Shown: positions 28,659 through 36,234 of the stretch, piece after piece | Numbering within the stretch: position 1 is the first letter of the stretch | Layout of the letters: the number at the start of each line of letters is the position of its first letter | Source: Streptomyces xanthii | GTDB taxonomy: Bacteria; Actinomycetota; Actinomycetes; Streptomycetales; Streptomycetaceae | Direction: 5' to 3' | Length of the DNA stretch: 64,000 bases | NCBI RefSeq assembly: GCF_014621695.1 | Contig: NZ_CP061281.1 | Coordinates: 4,526,001-4,590,000 of the forward strand | Position numbers and translations under genes: made by a program | The notes under the pieces: model-generated | What the model was told of the DNA's origin: nothing | Databases searched by the model: none | The model's input: the letters and a program-made list of their open reading frames with translations, nothing else

Positions 28659-29171
28659 TCAACCCCCGGAGGTGAGGCGGGGTGGGTGGGTGCCGGTGAT
28701 GAGGGTTTCCAGGGCCTGGTCGATGTCGGGGCCGAGGTACCAGTCGCCGCTGTGATCGAGGACGTAGACGCGGCCCTCGGAGTCGATGGCGAGGAGGGCC
28801 TCCGTGCCGGATTCGGCGCCCAGGGGGCAGACCTCGGTGTCGAGGGCGCGGCCGAGGTCGCCGAGGGTGCGGGCCATGTGGAGCCCGTGCAGGGGGTCCA
28901 GGTGGGGCTGGGCCGGGGCGACGTGCCGGCCGGGACCGGTGGGCGTGAGGTGGAGGCCGCCGAACTCGGCCCACGCCTCGACCGCCGCCGGGAACACGCT
29001 GTGCCGGTGCCCGGCGGGGGAGACATGGGTGCGCAGGGCGTCCGCCCAGAACTCGGCCTGCTTGATGTCCCAGCGTCCGGGCCGCCAGCCGGCGGCCCGC
29101 AGCACGGTGTCGACGCCGGAGGTGAAGCGGGCGGTGGAGGCGCCGTCGGTGGTGGATGCGGGGTGCGACAT
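28659..29171 (-). CDS. SUKH-3-type immunity-domain protein
   Basis: This is a 170-residue soluble protein. GWRPGRWDI near the N-terminus, AVEAWAEFGGLHLTPTGPG in the middle and EALLAIDSEGRVYVLDHSGD followed by DIDQALETLITG near the C-terminus match the conserved outline of the SUKH-3 group. SUKH proteins are small folds that usually neutralise nuclease or deaminase toxins. Its ATG overlaps the stop of the upstream deaminase-like gene by one base (TGATG), the classical arrangement of a toxin gene followed by its immunity gene. No signal peptide or membrane segment. Function as immunity to the adjacent deaminase is inferred from family and coupling. Confidence 0.8.
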   Translation of the reverse strand: MSHPASTTDGASTARFTSGVDTVLRAAGWRPGRWDIKQAEFWADALRTHVSPAGHRHSVFPAAVEAWAEFGGLHLTPTGPGRHVAPAQPHLDPLHGLHMARTLGDLGRALDTEVCPLGAESGTEALLAIDSEGRVYVLDHSGDWYLGPDIDQALETLITGTHPPRLTSGG

Positions 29172-29758
29172 CAGGGGGCGGCCTCGGGGTGCGGGGGTGC
29201 GGGATCGGTGGCGTCGCCCGGTTCGGCTGCGGCGTCCTCGGGCACGACGACGTGGACGCCGAAGTGGGCGGTGAGCGCGGTGCAGGCGCGGCAGGGGCGG
29301 GCGAAGCCGCCGTGCAGCGGGTCGCCGTCCTCGCGGATGCGCCGGGTCGTGAGCTTGGCGTGCTTGAGCGCCTTGCGGGCCTCGCTCATCGACATGGGCT
29401 TGCGGCGGGCGCGCTTGGACTTCTCGGCGCGCTCCGCGTCGGAGGCGGAGAGGTGCCGGGAGATGAGGATGGCCTCGGCGCAGCGTCCGGTGAAGCGGTC
29501 GCGCTGGGCGCTGGTGAGGGTGTCGAGGAAGTCCTGGACGAGCGGGTGCAGGGCGGGTGCCTGTTCGCCGCGGGCCGCGGTGGAGGTGAGGGTGGTGCCG
29601 CGTACGGAGAGCGCGGCGGCGACAGTGGGCAGGATGCCGTCGCGGCGGCCCCGCAGCACGGGTACGGCGGTGGTGTCGGTGGCGCTCCAGCCGACGCGCG
29701 GGTCGGCCTCGGACCGGGCGTCCGTGGCCGTGGCTGGCTCTGCTGTACCGCTGTGCAT
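29171..29758 (-). CDS. YwqJ-like nucleic-acid deaminase-fold protein
   Basis: This is a 195-residue protein. Both zinc-site motifs of the cytidine-deaminase-like superfamily are present and intact: CAE (Cys93, Glu95) within GRCAEAILIS, and PCRAC (Cys156, Cys159) within FARPCRACTALTAHFGV. Between them is a basic stretch (EKSKRARRKP). This matches YwqJ-related deaminases, a toxin family of polymorphic toxin systems. No secretion signal, LXG, WXG or PT-type leader is present, so it is not an obvious secreted effector. The start at 29758 is chosen as the first ATG giving a compact domain, with AGGAGG about 13 nt upstream. A longer frame to 29848 is possible. It is coupled to the SUKH-3 gene. Confidence 0.75.
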   Translation of the reverse strand: MHSGTAEPATATDARSEADPRVGWSATDTTAVPVLRGRRDGILPTVAAALSVRGTTLTSTAARGEQAPALHPLVQDFLDTLTSAQRDRFTGRCAEAILISRHLSASDAERAEKSKRARRKPMSMSEARKALKHAKLTTRRIREDGDPLHGGFARPCRACTALTAHFGVHVVVPEDAAAEPGDATDPAPPHPEAAP

Positions 29759-29908
29759 GTGGTCTTGTTCCCCTCCTGCAATCCCCCAGGTTGCCTGCAC
29801 AGACTGCCAAATGGGGCGGCTGGAGCGGTAGTCGGTCCCCCGCGACACGCCAGTTCGTCACAGGGTGGTGACGGCGGGGTGACTGCAGGTCATGGAACCG
29901 GAGGCCCG

Positions 29909-29937
29909 GTGACCCGTGTCGTACAACCGCATAGGCT
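29909..29937 (+). promoter_or_regulatory. Predicted promoter of the WHH/SUKH-4 gene pair
   Basis: GTGACC (29909-29914), a 17-bp spacer and TAGGCT (29932-29937) fit the main Streptomyces vegetative promoter pattern (TTGACN, TAnnnT). The predicted start is near 29944, some 38 nt before the ATG. AGGGGG (29968-29973) provides the ribosome binding site. Confidence 0.5.
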
Positions 29938-29981
29938 GTCACGACCAGGAACCGTCAACAGTGCCGCAGGGGGCAACCGCC

Positions 29982-30974
29982 ATGACGACAGGTCGGCTCG
30001 GGCAGCAGACCGCGCCGCCGAACGCGGCCTACGCCGGGCAGGTAGTGCACTTCCCGGACCCGGTCCGCGCCGCCCGCCACCCCAGAGGTGTGCGGATGGA
30101 CGGCGAGGGCTATCCCGACTTCTCCGCCTACGCGCGTGCGGCGGCCGAGATCGCCGAGCCCCCGGAGGGCTTCGGTGTCGACGAGCTGCGCCTCACGGAC
30201 TACGTGTCGGCGAACGCGGCGCTGGCCGCGTCCGGTCACCCCTTGTGGGACACGATTCCGCCGGTGGCGACGCCGCACGGCTGGACCTGGCACCACGTGC
30301 GCGGTTCGCGGCGCGTGGAGCTGGTCCCGGTCGAGGTGAAGGCGCTGCTGCGGCATCACGGCGGGCTCGCCACGGCGGCGGTCGACCAGCACAAGCGGGG
30401 CACGCGCCCGTTGCAGGACACGCGTCCGGCGCACTTCGGGCTGCCGAAGTCGGGTGTCGCGGTGACCGAGGCGCAGGTGCTCGGTGTGGAGGAGGACCTG
30501 GGGTACCGGCTGCCCGGCGCGTACCGGTCGTTCCTGAAGGCGGGCGGCGGCAGCGCTCCCGTGGGGGCGGCGCTCGACGCGGAGCTGGGGCTCCTGGTCG
30601 ACCAGCCGTTCTTCACGGTGCGCGACGAGGCCGCGGTCAACGACCTGGTGTACGTCAACAAGTGTCTGCGCGATCACCTGACGAAGGACTATCTGGGTGT
30701 CGCGTTCGTCCAGGGCGGCATCCTCGCCTTGAAGGTGCGGGGTGCGGCGATCGGCTCGGTGTGGCTGTGCGCGTACGACGACGCGCGGGACGGCGGCGAC
30801 ACGGCCGGGTGGTCGGTCGCGGAGCGGGTCGAGCGGCTGCTGCTGCCTTGCGGGGACGACTTCGACGCGTTCCTGTCGCGGCTGGCGGGCAATCCGCCGG
30901 AGCTGGAGACGGTGGCGAACCTGATGGTGGACGGCGGCTTCGCGCGCGCGGTCCCGGTCACGGGTGGGGAGTGA
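29982..30974 (+). CDS. WHH-type nuclease domain fused to a SUKH-1 (SMI1/KNR4) domain
   Basis: This is a 330-residue soluble protein. Residues about 45-145 match the WHH family of the HNH/Endo VII nuclease superfamily: GWTWHHVRG (Trp103, His104, His105), then VELVPVEVKALLRHHGG with the expected downstream His. Residues about 160-310 match SMI1/KNR4 (SUKH-1): VLGVEEDLGYRLPGAYRSFL, AVNDLVYVNKCL and GAAIGSVWLCAYDD. A toxin-type catalytic domain and an immunity-type fold are thus on one chain. No signal peptide. The next gene starts 7 bp after its stop, so the two are coupled. Whether the nuclease domain is active, held in check by its own SUKH domain, or only a binding module is unknown. Confidence 0.78.
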   Translation: MTTGRLGQQTAPPNAAYAGQVVHFPDPVRAARHPRGVRMDGEGYPDFSAYARAAAEIAEPPEGFGVDELRLTDYVSANAALAASGHPLWDTIPPVATPHGWTWHHVRGSRRVELVPVEVKALLRHHGGLATAAVDQHKRGTRPLQDTRPAHFGLPKSGVAVTEAQVLGVEEDLGYRLPGAYRSFLKAGGGSAPVGAALDAELGLLVDQPFFTVRDEAAVNDLVYVNKCLRDHLTKDYLGVAFVQGGILALKVRGAAIGSVWLCAYDDARDGGDTAGWSVAERVERLLLPCGDDFDAFLSRLAGNPPELETVANLMVDGGFARAVPVTGGE

Positions 30975-30981
30975 GGCTCCG

Positions 30982-33645
30982 ATGGTGACGTTCGCGCAGG
31001 CGCAGGAGCGCGCCGAGGAATGGATCAACGGTGACGTGCCCGGTTACCAGCACCGTGAGGTGCGGGTGCGGGAGTTCGAGCTGGGGTTCGTGGTGTGGGC
31101 GGAGGACCGGGAGACCGGTCCGGTGTCCGACGGCGGCCGGCAGCGGCTGGTGATCGCCCGGGACAGCGGCGAGGCCACGCTGTGGCCGGCGCTGCCGGTG
31201 GGCGAGGTGATCCGGCGGTACGAGGAGGAGTACGGGCTGCCGGAGGCGCCCGCGGAGCCGGCGGCCGCGCGGGCGCCCGAGCGGGTGGATCTGAACCAGA
31301 CGTCGTTCCTGTTGAGCCCGCCCGAGTGGCTCCAGGAGGCGGCGGACAAGCTGGGCATCCCGGACCACCGCGAGAACCGCGAGAGCCGTGACAGCGGTTC
31401 GGCTTCCGCGTCTTCTCCCGCCCCGTCGGCGCCCGCTCCGTCTGCTCCGTCCTCTCCGTCTTCTCCGTACGAGCCTCCGGCCCCGGCCGCGCCGTACGAG
31501 CCCGCGCCCGCTCCGGCCGTCGCCGAGACGCAGGGCTTCCCGAGCGCGCCCGCCACGCCTTCGCCGGTGCAGCCGCAGGGCTTCCCGGGGGCCGGTTCCG
31601 ACGCCACGCCGTGGGCCGGGACCGACACCAACGGGGTGGGGGACGAGGAGGACCGGTCCGTTCCGCTGCCGGAGACCGTGTTCTCGCCGCCGCTGTCCGA
31701 GGACACCCCGCCGCCCGGGGTGACCCCGGAGGCGAAGACCGCGCTGATGTCGGGCGGCAGCCAGTTGCCGCCGACCGCCGTGAGCCCCGCGCTGCGCGAG
31801 GAGCGGCCCGCGCCGATGGCGCCGCCCGCTCCGGGCACCGCCGTGCCGGGCACGCCGCCGCCGGGCACCCCCGTGCCGCCGGCCGCGCCGACGCCGCCCG
31901 CGCCCAACGCCCCGGGCGCTCCCGACGCGCCCTCGTACGGCTACCCGCAGGGCCCCGGCGCGCGGGACGCGTCCGGGCGGCCGCTGGCGCCCGGCGCCGG
32001 TGACATCGCGGACGCCGCGACGAGCAAGGCCCAGCCTCCGGCGCGCGGTGGCGCCGGGAATCCCCCGCCGCCGCCCGGCGCCCCCGGCACCCCGGGTGCT
32101 CCCGGCGGTCAGACGCCGCCGCCTCCGGGTGCCCCGGGCACCCCGGGCGCGCCCGCGGGCGGCTACGTGCCGACGCAGCTCGTGTCCTCGCTCGGCCCCG
32201 ACGGGCAGCCGCAGATGCCGGGCGCCCCGCAGCCGCCCGCCGCGCCGAAGCCGCCCGGTGCCACGCCTCCGCCGCCCGGCGGCGGGGTGCACCACGCAGC
32301 GACGATGCTGGCCGGTCCGCCCGTGAAGGGTCCGGGCGGTCAGGCGCCGCCGCCTCCGGGCCCGCCCGGCGTCCCCGGTGCTCCCGGCGGTCAGACCCCG
32401 CCGCCGCCCGGCCCGCCCGGTGCTCCCGGCGCGCCCAAGCCTCCCGGTGCCACGCCTCCGCCGCCCGGCGGCGGGGTGCACCACGCGGCGACGATGCTCG
32501 CGAGCCCCGGCCCGCAGGGCCCGATGCCGCCCGGTCCGGTTCCGCCGGCGCCGGCCGCGCCGGGTCCGGTGCCGCCCCCGCCGCCCGGCGCGATGCCGCC
32601 GCCGGTGGCCGGGCAGCAGATCCCGGGTGCCCCGCCGGCCGCGTACGGGTACCCGCAGCCGCCGGCCGGCCAGCCCACGGTGGGCCCCGGCTACCAGGCG
32701 GTGCTGCGCTACCGCGCGCCCGACGGCTCCGAGCAGCAGCTCATCCGCCGCTCGGCGCCCGGCACGCCGCACCCGGAGTGGCAGATCTTCCACGAGCTGC
32801 GCGGCATGAACATCCCGCCGGACCAGGTGCTCGAGCTCCACACGGAGCTGGAGTCCTGCGCGCTGCCGGGTGCCTACTGCGCCCGCATGATCAAGGAGCA
32901 GTGGCCGCAGGCGCGGATCACGTCGATCGCGCCGTACGGCACCGATCACGCGTCGCGCCAGCAGGGCATGCAGCAGCTGATCGCCCACCAGGGCGAGCTG
33001 CACCAGGTGGCGGACGGCCCGGCGCGGCCCGCTCCGGTGCGGGCGCCGCTGCCGCCCGCGCAGCCGATGCCGCCGGTGCCTCCGGAGGGCATCGCGCAGG
33101 AGCTGGGCGCCGCGTTCGGTCCGGGCGTGTTCCGGTTCGACCAGAGGGCCGTGTCGCGGCAGGGCGTCCCGGACGTGGTCGCGCACACCCTGGTCGTGGC
33201 GGGTCTCCCGGCGGACTTCGGGCCGTTCTTCTGGGCGCAGGCCCAGCCGGGCCGGCCGGTGCCGACACTGGCGGAGCTCGCCGCGGAGCGCGGGGTGCAG
33301 CCCGCGTCGGACGCGGGCTCGTACCTGGTGATGGGCAGCGACTTCGGCAAGGCGGTCTGCGTCCAGTACGGGACGGCGCACATCGTGGCCGTGCCGGTGG
33401 AGGCGGGGCCGGGCGGTGGCCCGGTGCCGCCGCAGTTCGTGAACACGGGGCTGCCCGAGTTCGCCCGTTCGCTGGCGCTGCTGGGCCGCATGTGGCGGCT
33501 GCGCTTCGGTCTGAACCCGGAGCAGGCGGGCCGCTGGACGGTCGACTTCCAGGCGCAGCTGAACGCGATCGACCCGGCGGCGCTCGGTTCGCCCGAGACC
33601 TGGTGGTCGGTGCTGCTCGAGCAGATGTGGGACGGCCTGCTGTAG
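30982..33645 (+). CDS. Large Pro-rich protein: YrhB-like, deaminase-like and SUKH-4 domains
   Basis: This is an 887-residue protein. Residues 1-85 resemble the YrhB/Imm35 immunity fold (VVWAEDRETGPVSDGGRQRL, LVIARDSGEATLWPALP). Residues about 95-565 are Pro/Gly/Ala-rich with collagen-like runs (PPPPGAPGTPGAPGG) and a twice-repeated unit PGGGVHHAATMLA. Residues about 569-665 resemble SCP1.201-like nucleic-acid deaminases: HPE (His597, Glu599), then ESCALPGAYC with Cys626 and Cys633 (C-x6-C). Residues about 690-885 match SUKH-4: FFWAQAQPGRPVPTLAELA and VPPQFVNTGLPEFARSLALL. No membrane segment or signal peptide. It is translationally coupled to the WHH-SUKH-1 gene. Such multidomain proteins are usually annotated only as SUKH-4 family. 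Confidence 0.75.
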   Translation: MVTFAQAQERAEEWINGDVPGYQHREVRVREFELGFVVWAEDRETGPVSDGGRQRLVIARDSGEATLWPALPVGEVIRRYEEEYGLPEAPAEPAAARAPERVDLNQTSFLLSPPEWLQEAADKLGIPDHRENRESRDSGSASASSPAPSAPAPSAPSSPSSPYEPPAPAAPYEPAPAPAVAETQGFPSAPATPSPVQPQGFPGAGSDATPWAGTDTNGVGDEEDRSVPLPETVFSPPLSEDTPPPGVTPEAKTALMSGGSQLPPTAVSPALREERPAPMAPPAPGTAVPGTPPPGTPVPPAAPTPPAPNAPGAPDAPSYGYPQGPGARDASGRPLAPGAGDIADAATSKAQPPARGGAGNPPPPPGAPGTPGAPGGQTPPPPGAPGTPGAPAGGYVPTQLVSSLGPDGQPQMPGAPQPPAAPKPPGATPPPPGGGVHHAATMLAGPPVKGPGGQAPPPPGPPGVPGAPGGQTPPPPGPPGAPGAPKPPGATPPPPGGGVHHAATMLASPGPQGPMPPGPVPPAPAAPGPVPPPPPGAMPPPVAGQQIPGAPPAAYGYPQPPAGQPTVGPGYQAVLRYRAPDGSEQQLIRRSAPGTPHPEWQIFHELRGMNIPPDQVLELHTELESCALPGAYCARMIKEQWPQARITSIAPYGTDHASRQQGMQQLIAHQGELHQVADGPARPAPVRAPLPPAQPMPPVPPEGIAQELGAAFGPGVFRFDQRAVSRQGVPDVVAHTLVVAGLPADFGPFFWAQAQPGRPVPTLAELAAERGVQPASDAGSYLVMGSDFGKAVCVQYGTAHIVAVPVEAGPGGGPVPPQFVNTGLPEFARSLALLGRMWRLRFGLNPEQAGRWTVDFQAQLNAIDPAALGSPETWWSVLLEQMWDGLL

Positions 33646-33725
33646 CCGCGTAGGACACACATCGGCGAGGACACGCTGAGGGCGCTCGACCTGCGGGACC
33701 GGTCGGGCGCCCTCATCATGCGTGC

Positions 33726-34712
33726 ATGGCGGGGAATCCGGCGCGGGCGCGTCCCGTGCGACGGCGGCGCTGGCCGAGGCGGGTCCTGTGGGCCCTCCTG
33801 CTGGTGATCGTCGTGGTGGTCGGGTACGGCGCGGGCCTGTACTTCTGGGCCGACGGGCGGTTGCGGACGACGCAGGCGCTGAGCGACTACGCGGGGCGGC
33901 CCGCGGCGGGGCACGGCAGCGACTGGCTGCTCGTCGGCTCGGACTCGCGCTCCGATCTGACGCCCGAACAGCGCAAGCAGCTGCACGTCGGCAACGACCA
34001 GGGCCTGAACACCGACACGATCATGATCCTGCACTACGGGGACAACGGCCCGTACCTGGTGTCGATCCCGCGGGACTCGTACGTGTCGATCCCGGGGCAC
34101 GGCAAGAACAAGATCAACGCGGCGTACGCGCTGGGCGGGCCGCGGTTGCTGACGCGGACGGTCGAGCAGGCGACGGGGCTGCGGATCGGGCACTACGCGG
34201 AGATCGGCTTCCTGGGTCTGGTGGACGTCGTGGACTCGCTCGGCGGGGTCACCCTGTGCGTGTCCTCCGGGGGGCTGCACGACCCGAAGTCGGGTGCGGA
34301 CTTCGACGCGGGCTGCCAGGAGATGGACGGCGTGCAGGCGCTCCAGTACGCGCGCGCCCGCTACTCCGACCCGCGCGGCGACCTCGGACGGGTGGAGCGG
34401 CAGCGGGAGCTGGTGCACGCGATCGCGGACGAGGCGCTCAGCGCGTCCGTGCTGGCCGTGCCGTGGAAGGTGATCCCGTTCCTGAGCGCCGTGCTGGACG
34501 CGCTCACGGTCGACCGGCGGACCGGGCTGACCGAGCTGACGGAGATGGGGCGCGAGCTGTCCGATCCGAAGGGCACGACGACCGTGCCGGTGGCCTCGGA
34601 GCCGGATCTGCCCGGGGTCGGTGACGTCGTCGTGTGGGACGAGGCGGGGGCCGAGCGGCTCTTCGACGCCCTCCGCGATGATCGCGCGATTCCGACTTTC
34701 GGCGGCAATTGA
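33726..34712 (+). CDS. LytR-CpsA-Psr (LCP) family cell-wall glycopolymer ligase
   Basis: This 328-residue protein has a basic cytoplasmic tail, one membrane helix (VLWALLLVIVVVVGYGAGLY) and an outside LCP domain. Motifs are DWLLVGSDSRS near the domain start, GLNTDTIMILHYG, SIPRDSYVSIPGHGKNKINAAYALGG with the conserved Arg/Asp, and LQYARARYSDPRGDLGRVER. LCP enzymes attach teichoic-acid-like polymers to peptidoglycan from lipid carriers. Streptomyces genomes carry many paralogues, so the exact polymer cannot be named. It stands 80 bp after the SUKH-4 gene with no clear terminator between, but no functional link is implied. Length is at the short end but the domain is complete. Confidence 0.92.
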   Translation: MAGNPARARPVRRRRWPRRVLWALLLVIVVVVGYGAGLYFWADGRLRTTQALSDYAGRPAAGHGSDWLLVGSDSRSDLTPEQRKQLHVGNDQGLNTDTIMILHYGDNGPYLVSIPRDSYVSIPGHGKNKINAAYALGGPRLLTRTVEQATGLRIGHYAEIGFLGLVDVVDSLGGVTLCVSSGGLHDPKSGADFDAGCQEMDGVQALQYARARYSDPRGDLGRVERQRELVHAIADEALSASVLAVPWKVIPFLSAVLDALTVDRRTGLTELTEMGRELSDPKGTTTVPVASEPDLPGVGDVVVWDEAGAERLFDALRDDRAIPTFGGN

Positions 34713-34810
34713 CGCATCCTTGACCGAGCGGGTCGACCGGTGTGTCACCTGTGGTGCGCTTGTGTCGTGTTTGTGTCGCCCAACAGTCGCTTAGTGGGGA
34801 GAGGGTCGAG

Positions 34811-35716
34811 ATGGCAGCGGGTACGTCGTCCTCGCCGTTCGGGTTCGCGGTCGTACGGGGGTGGCGCGGTTACCGCCCCGAGCAGGTCGAGGAGTACGCG
34901 GCCGCTCTGTTCCGGGCCGCCGAGGAGGCGCGGGCGCGGATCGGCGAACTGACCGGGCGGGAGGCCGAGCTGGCCGCGGAGGCGGAGCGGCTGCGCGAGG
35001 CCGTCGCCGGGCTCGCCCCGCAGACGTACGAGTCCCTGGGCGAGCGCGCCCGGAGCCTGCTCGGCCTCGTCGAGGAGGAGGCCGCCGCCGTGCGGCACGC
35101 CGCCCGCGCCGAGTCCGAGGCCACCGCGCAGGCCGCCGCCGGCGCCGCCGAGGCGCTGCGCGACGCCGCCCGCGCGCACGCCGACGGGGTGGGGGAGCGG
35201 GCCGCCGAGTGGTCCGACGCCCGGGAGACCGCGGCGCGGGCCGAGGCCGACGGGATCCGCACGCTGGCCCGGCACGACGCGAAGCGGGCCCGCGACGAGG
35301 CGCTCGCCGACTTCGACGCGACCCGCCGCCGCGCCGAGACCCTGCTCGCCGACCAGGCCGAGGACCAGGCCGGACGCCTCGACACCGCAGAGCGGGAGCT
35401 GGCCGCCGCCGACCGCGCCCAGGTCGAGCGCGAGGTCGCCGCCGAGGCCGCGGCCGAGGCCCGTCTCGCGGAGGCGAAGCAGGCCTTCGCCGAGGCGCAG
35501 GAGTCGGCCCGGCGCGCCCAGGAGGCCGCTGACGCGCAGGCCGCCGAGCTGCTGGAGCAGGCTCGCGCCCGCGCCGGCCGGATCGCCGAGGACACGGAAC
35601 GGGTCCTCGGCGAGCACGACGAGGCCCGCGAGGAGGTCCGCGACCACATGGAGCACGTCCGCAGTTCGCTCGCGGCCCTGACCGGCCGCGCGATGGACCC
35701 GGACCCCTCCGCCTAG
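34811..35716 (+). CDS. DivIVA-like coiled-coil protein
   Basis: This is a 301-residue soluble protein. The first 45 residues (FGFAVVRGWRGYRPEQVEEY) match the N-terminal lipid-binding segment of DivIVA/Wag31-type proteins. The rest is nearly uninterrupted Ala/Glu/Arg-rich coiled coil (for example EARLAEAKQAFAEAQESARR). Such proteins organise polar growth, division or the cytoskeleton in Streptomyces; old annotations call some of them cellulose-binding proteins. The start at 34811 directly precedes the conserved head, with GGGGAGAGGG upstream. The composition makes paralogue assignment (DivIVA, Scy or FilP-like) impossible by eye. It is convergent with the ArsR gene. Confidence 0.8.
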   Translation: MAAGTSSSPFGFAVVRGWRGYRPEQVEEYAAALFRAAEEARARIGELTGREAELAAEAERLREAVAGLAPQTYESLGERARSLLGLVEEEAAAVRHAARAESEATAQAAAGAAEALRDAARAHADGVGERAAEWSDARETAARAEADGIRTLARHDAKRARDEALADFDATRRRAETLLADQAEDQAGRLDTAERELAAADRAQVEREVAAEAAAEARLAEAKQAFAEAQESARRAQEAADAQAAELLEQARARAGRIAEDTERVLGEHDEAREEVRDHMEHVRSSLAALTGRAMDPDPSA

Positions 35717-35732
35717 GGCCCTCGCCGGGGCG

Positions 35733-36167
35733 TCAGGGGGCGGGCCGGAAGGCCGCGTCCAGGGTCCAGCGGGACGCGCCCTCCGGGTGCGCGGCGCGGT
35801 GGGCGTACGGCGCGGCCAGGGCCCGTACCCGCTCGGCGAGCTCGTCGGCCTCGTCCGGCGTCAGGAACAGCTCGGCGCTCACCGTGCGCGCGGTGGCCCG
35901 GGCGGCGCTGCGCGGGTCGTCCCAGCGCAGCCGCCACGGGCGGATGCGGCCGCCGCCGTGCGGGGCCTCCTCGATCAGGCCGTGCCGGGCCAACTGGCGC
36001 AGATGGAAGGAGCACAGGCCCGAGCTGTGCCCGAGCCGGGCCGCCGCCTGCGTGGAGGTCACGGTGCCCAGCTCGGCGAGCAGGTCGAGCAGCGCGATCC
36101 GCACGGGATGGTCGGGCAGCGTCCTGCGGTCCGTCGCCGCGTCGGTCTTCTCGTTCTCCTCGGTCAC
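35733..36167 (-). CDS. ArsR-type winged-helix regulator
   Basis: This is a 144-residue protein. The DNA-binding core is HPVRIALLDLLAELGTVTST, then AAARLGHSSGLCSFHLRQL and HGLIEEAPHGGG, typical of ArsR/helix-turn-helix-20 regulators. A C-terminal helix pair (LTPDEADELAERVRALAAPY) probably mediates dimerisation. No Cys-x-Cys metal site is seen, so metal sensing is doubtful. The GTG at 36167 is taken as the start because it opens directly into the polypeptide; the first base lies in the perfect inverted repeat CTTTGCAA/TTGCAAAG, and there is no ribosome binding site, suggesting a leaderless or nearly leaderless message. A longer frame to 36191 would span the repeat. It is divergent from the deformylase gene. 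Confidence 0.85.
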   Translation of the reverse strand: MTEENEKTDAATDRRTLPDHPVRIALLDLLAELGTVTSTQAAARLGHSSGLCSFHLRQLARHGLIEEAPHGGGRIRPWRLRWDDPRSAARATARTVSAELFLTPDEADELAERVRALAAPYAHRAAHPEGASRWTLDAAFRPAP

Positions 36168-36193
36168 TTTGCAAACACTGCTACCTTGCAAAG
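36167..36193. promoter_or_regulatory. Perfect inverted repeat, likely ArsR-type operator
   Basis: CTTTGCAA (36167-36174) and TTGCAAAG (36186-36193) are perfect 8-bp inverted repeats with an 11-bp spacer, centre to centre 19 bp. The site lies between the divergent regulator and the peptide deformylase gene and overlaps the regulator start. Confidence 0.65.
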
Positions 36194-36234
36194 CGTCGGG
36201 TCAAGTGCACAAGCGGATCGGGGAGTTGAGGGGC

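Noticed and set aside
32041..32640. Collagen-like or CRISPR-like repeat array in the Pro-rich protein
   Set aside because: The repeats are in frame, coding and imperfect, with no spacers. They reflect Pro-Pro-Gly linker sequence. No CRISPR array was seen anywhere in the window.
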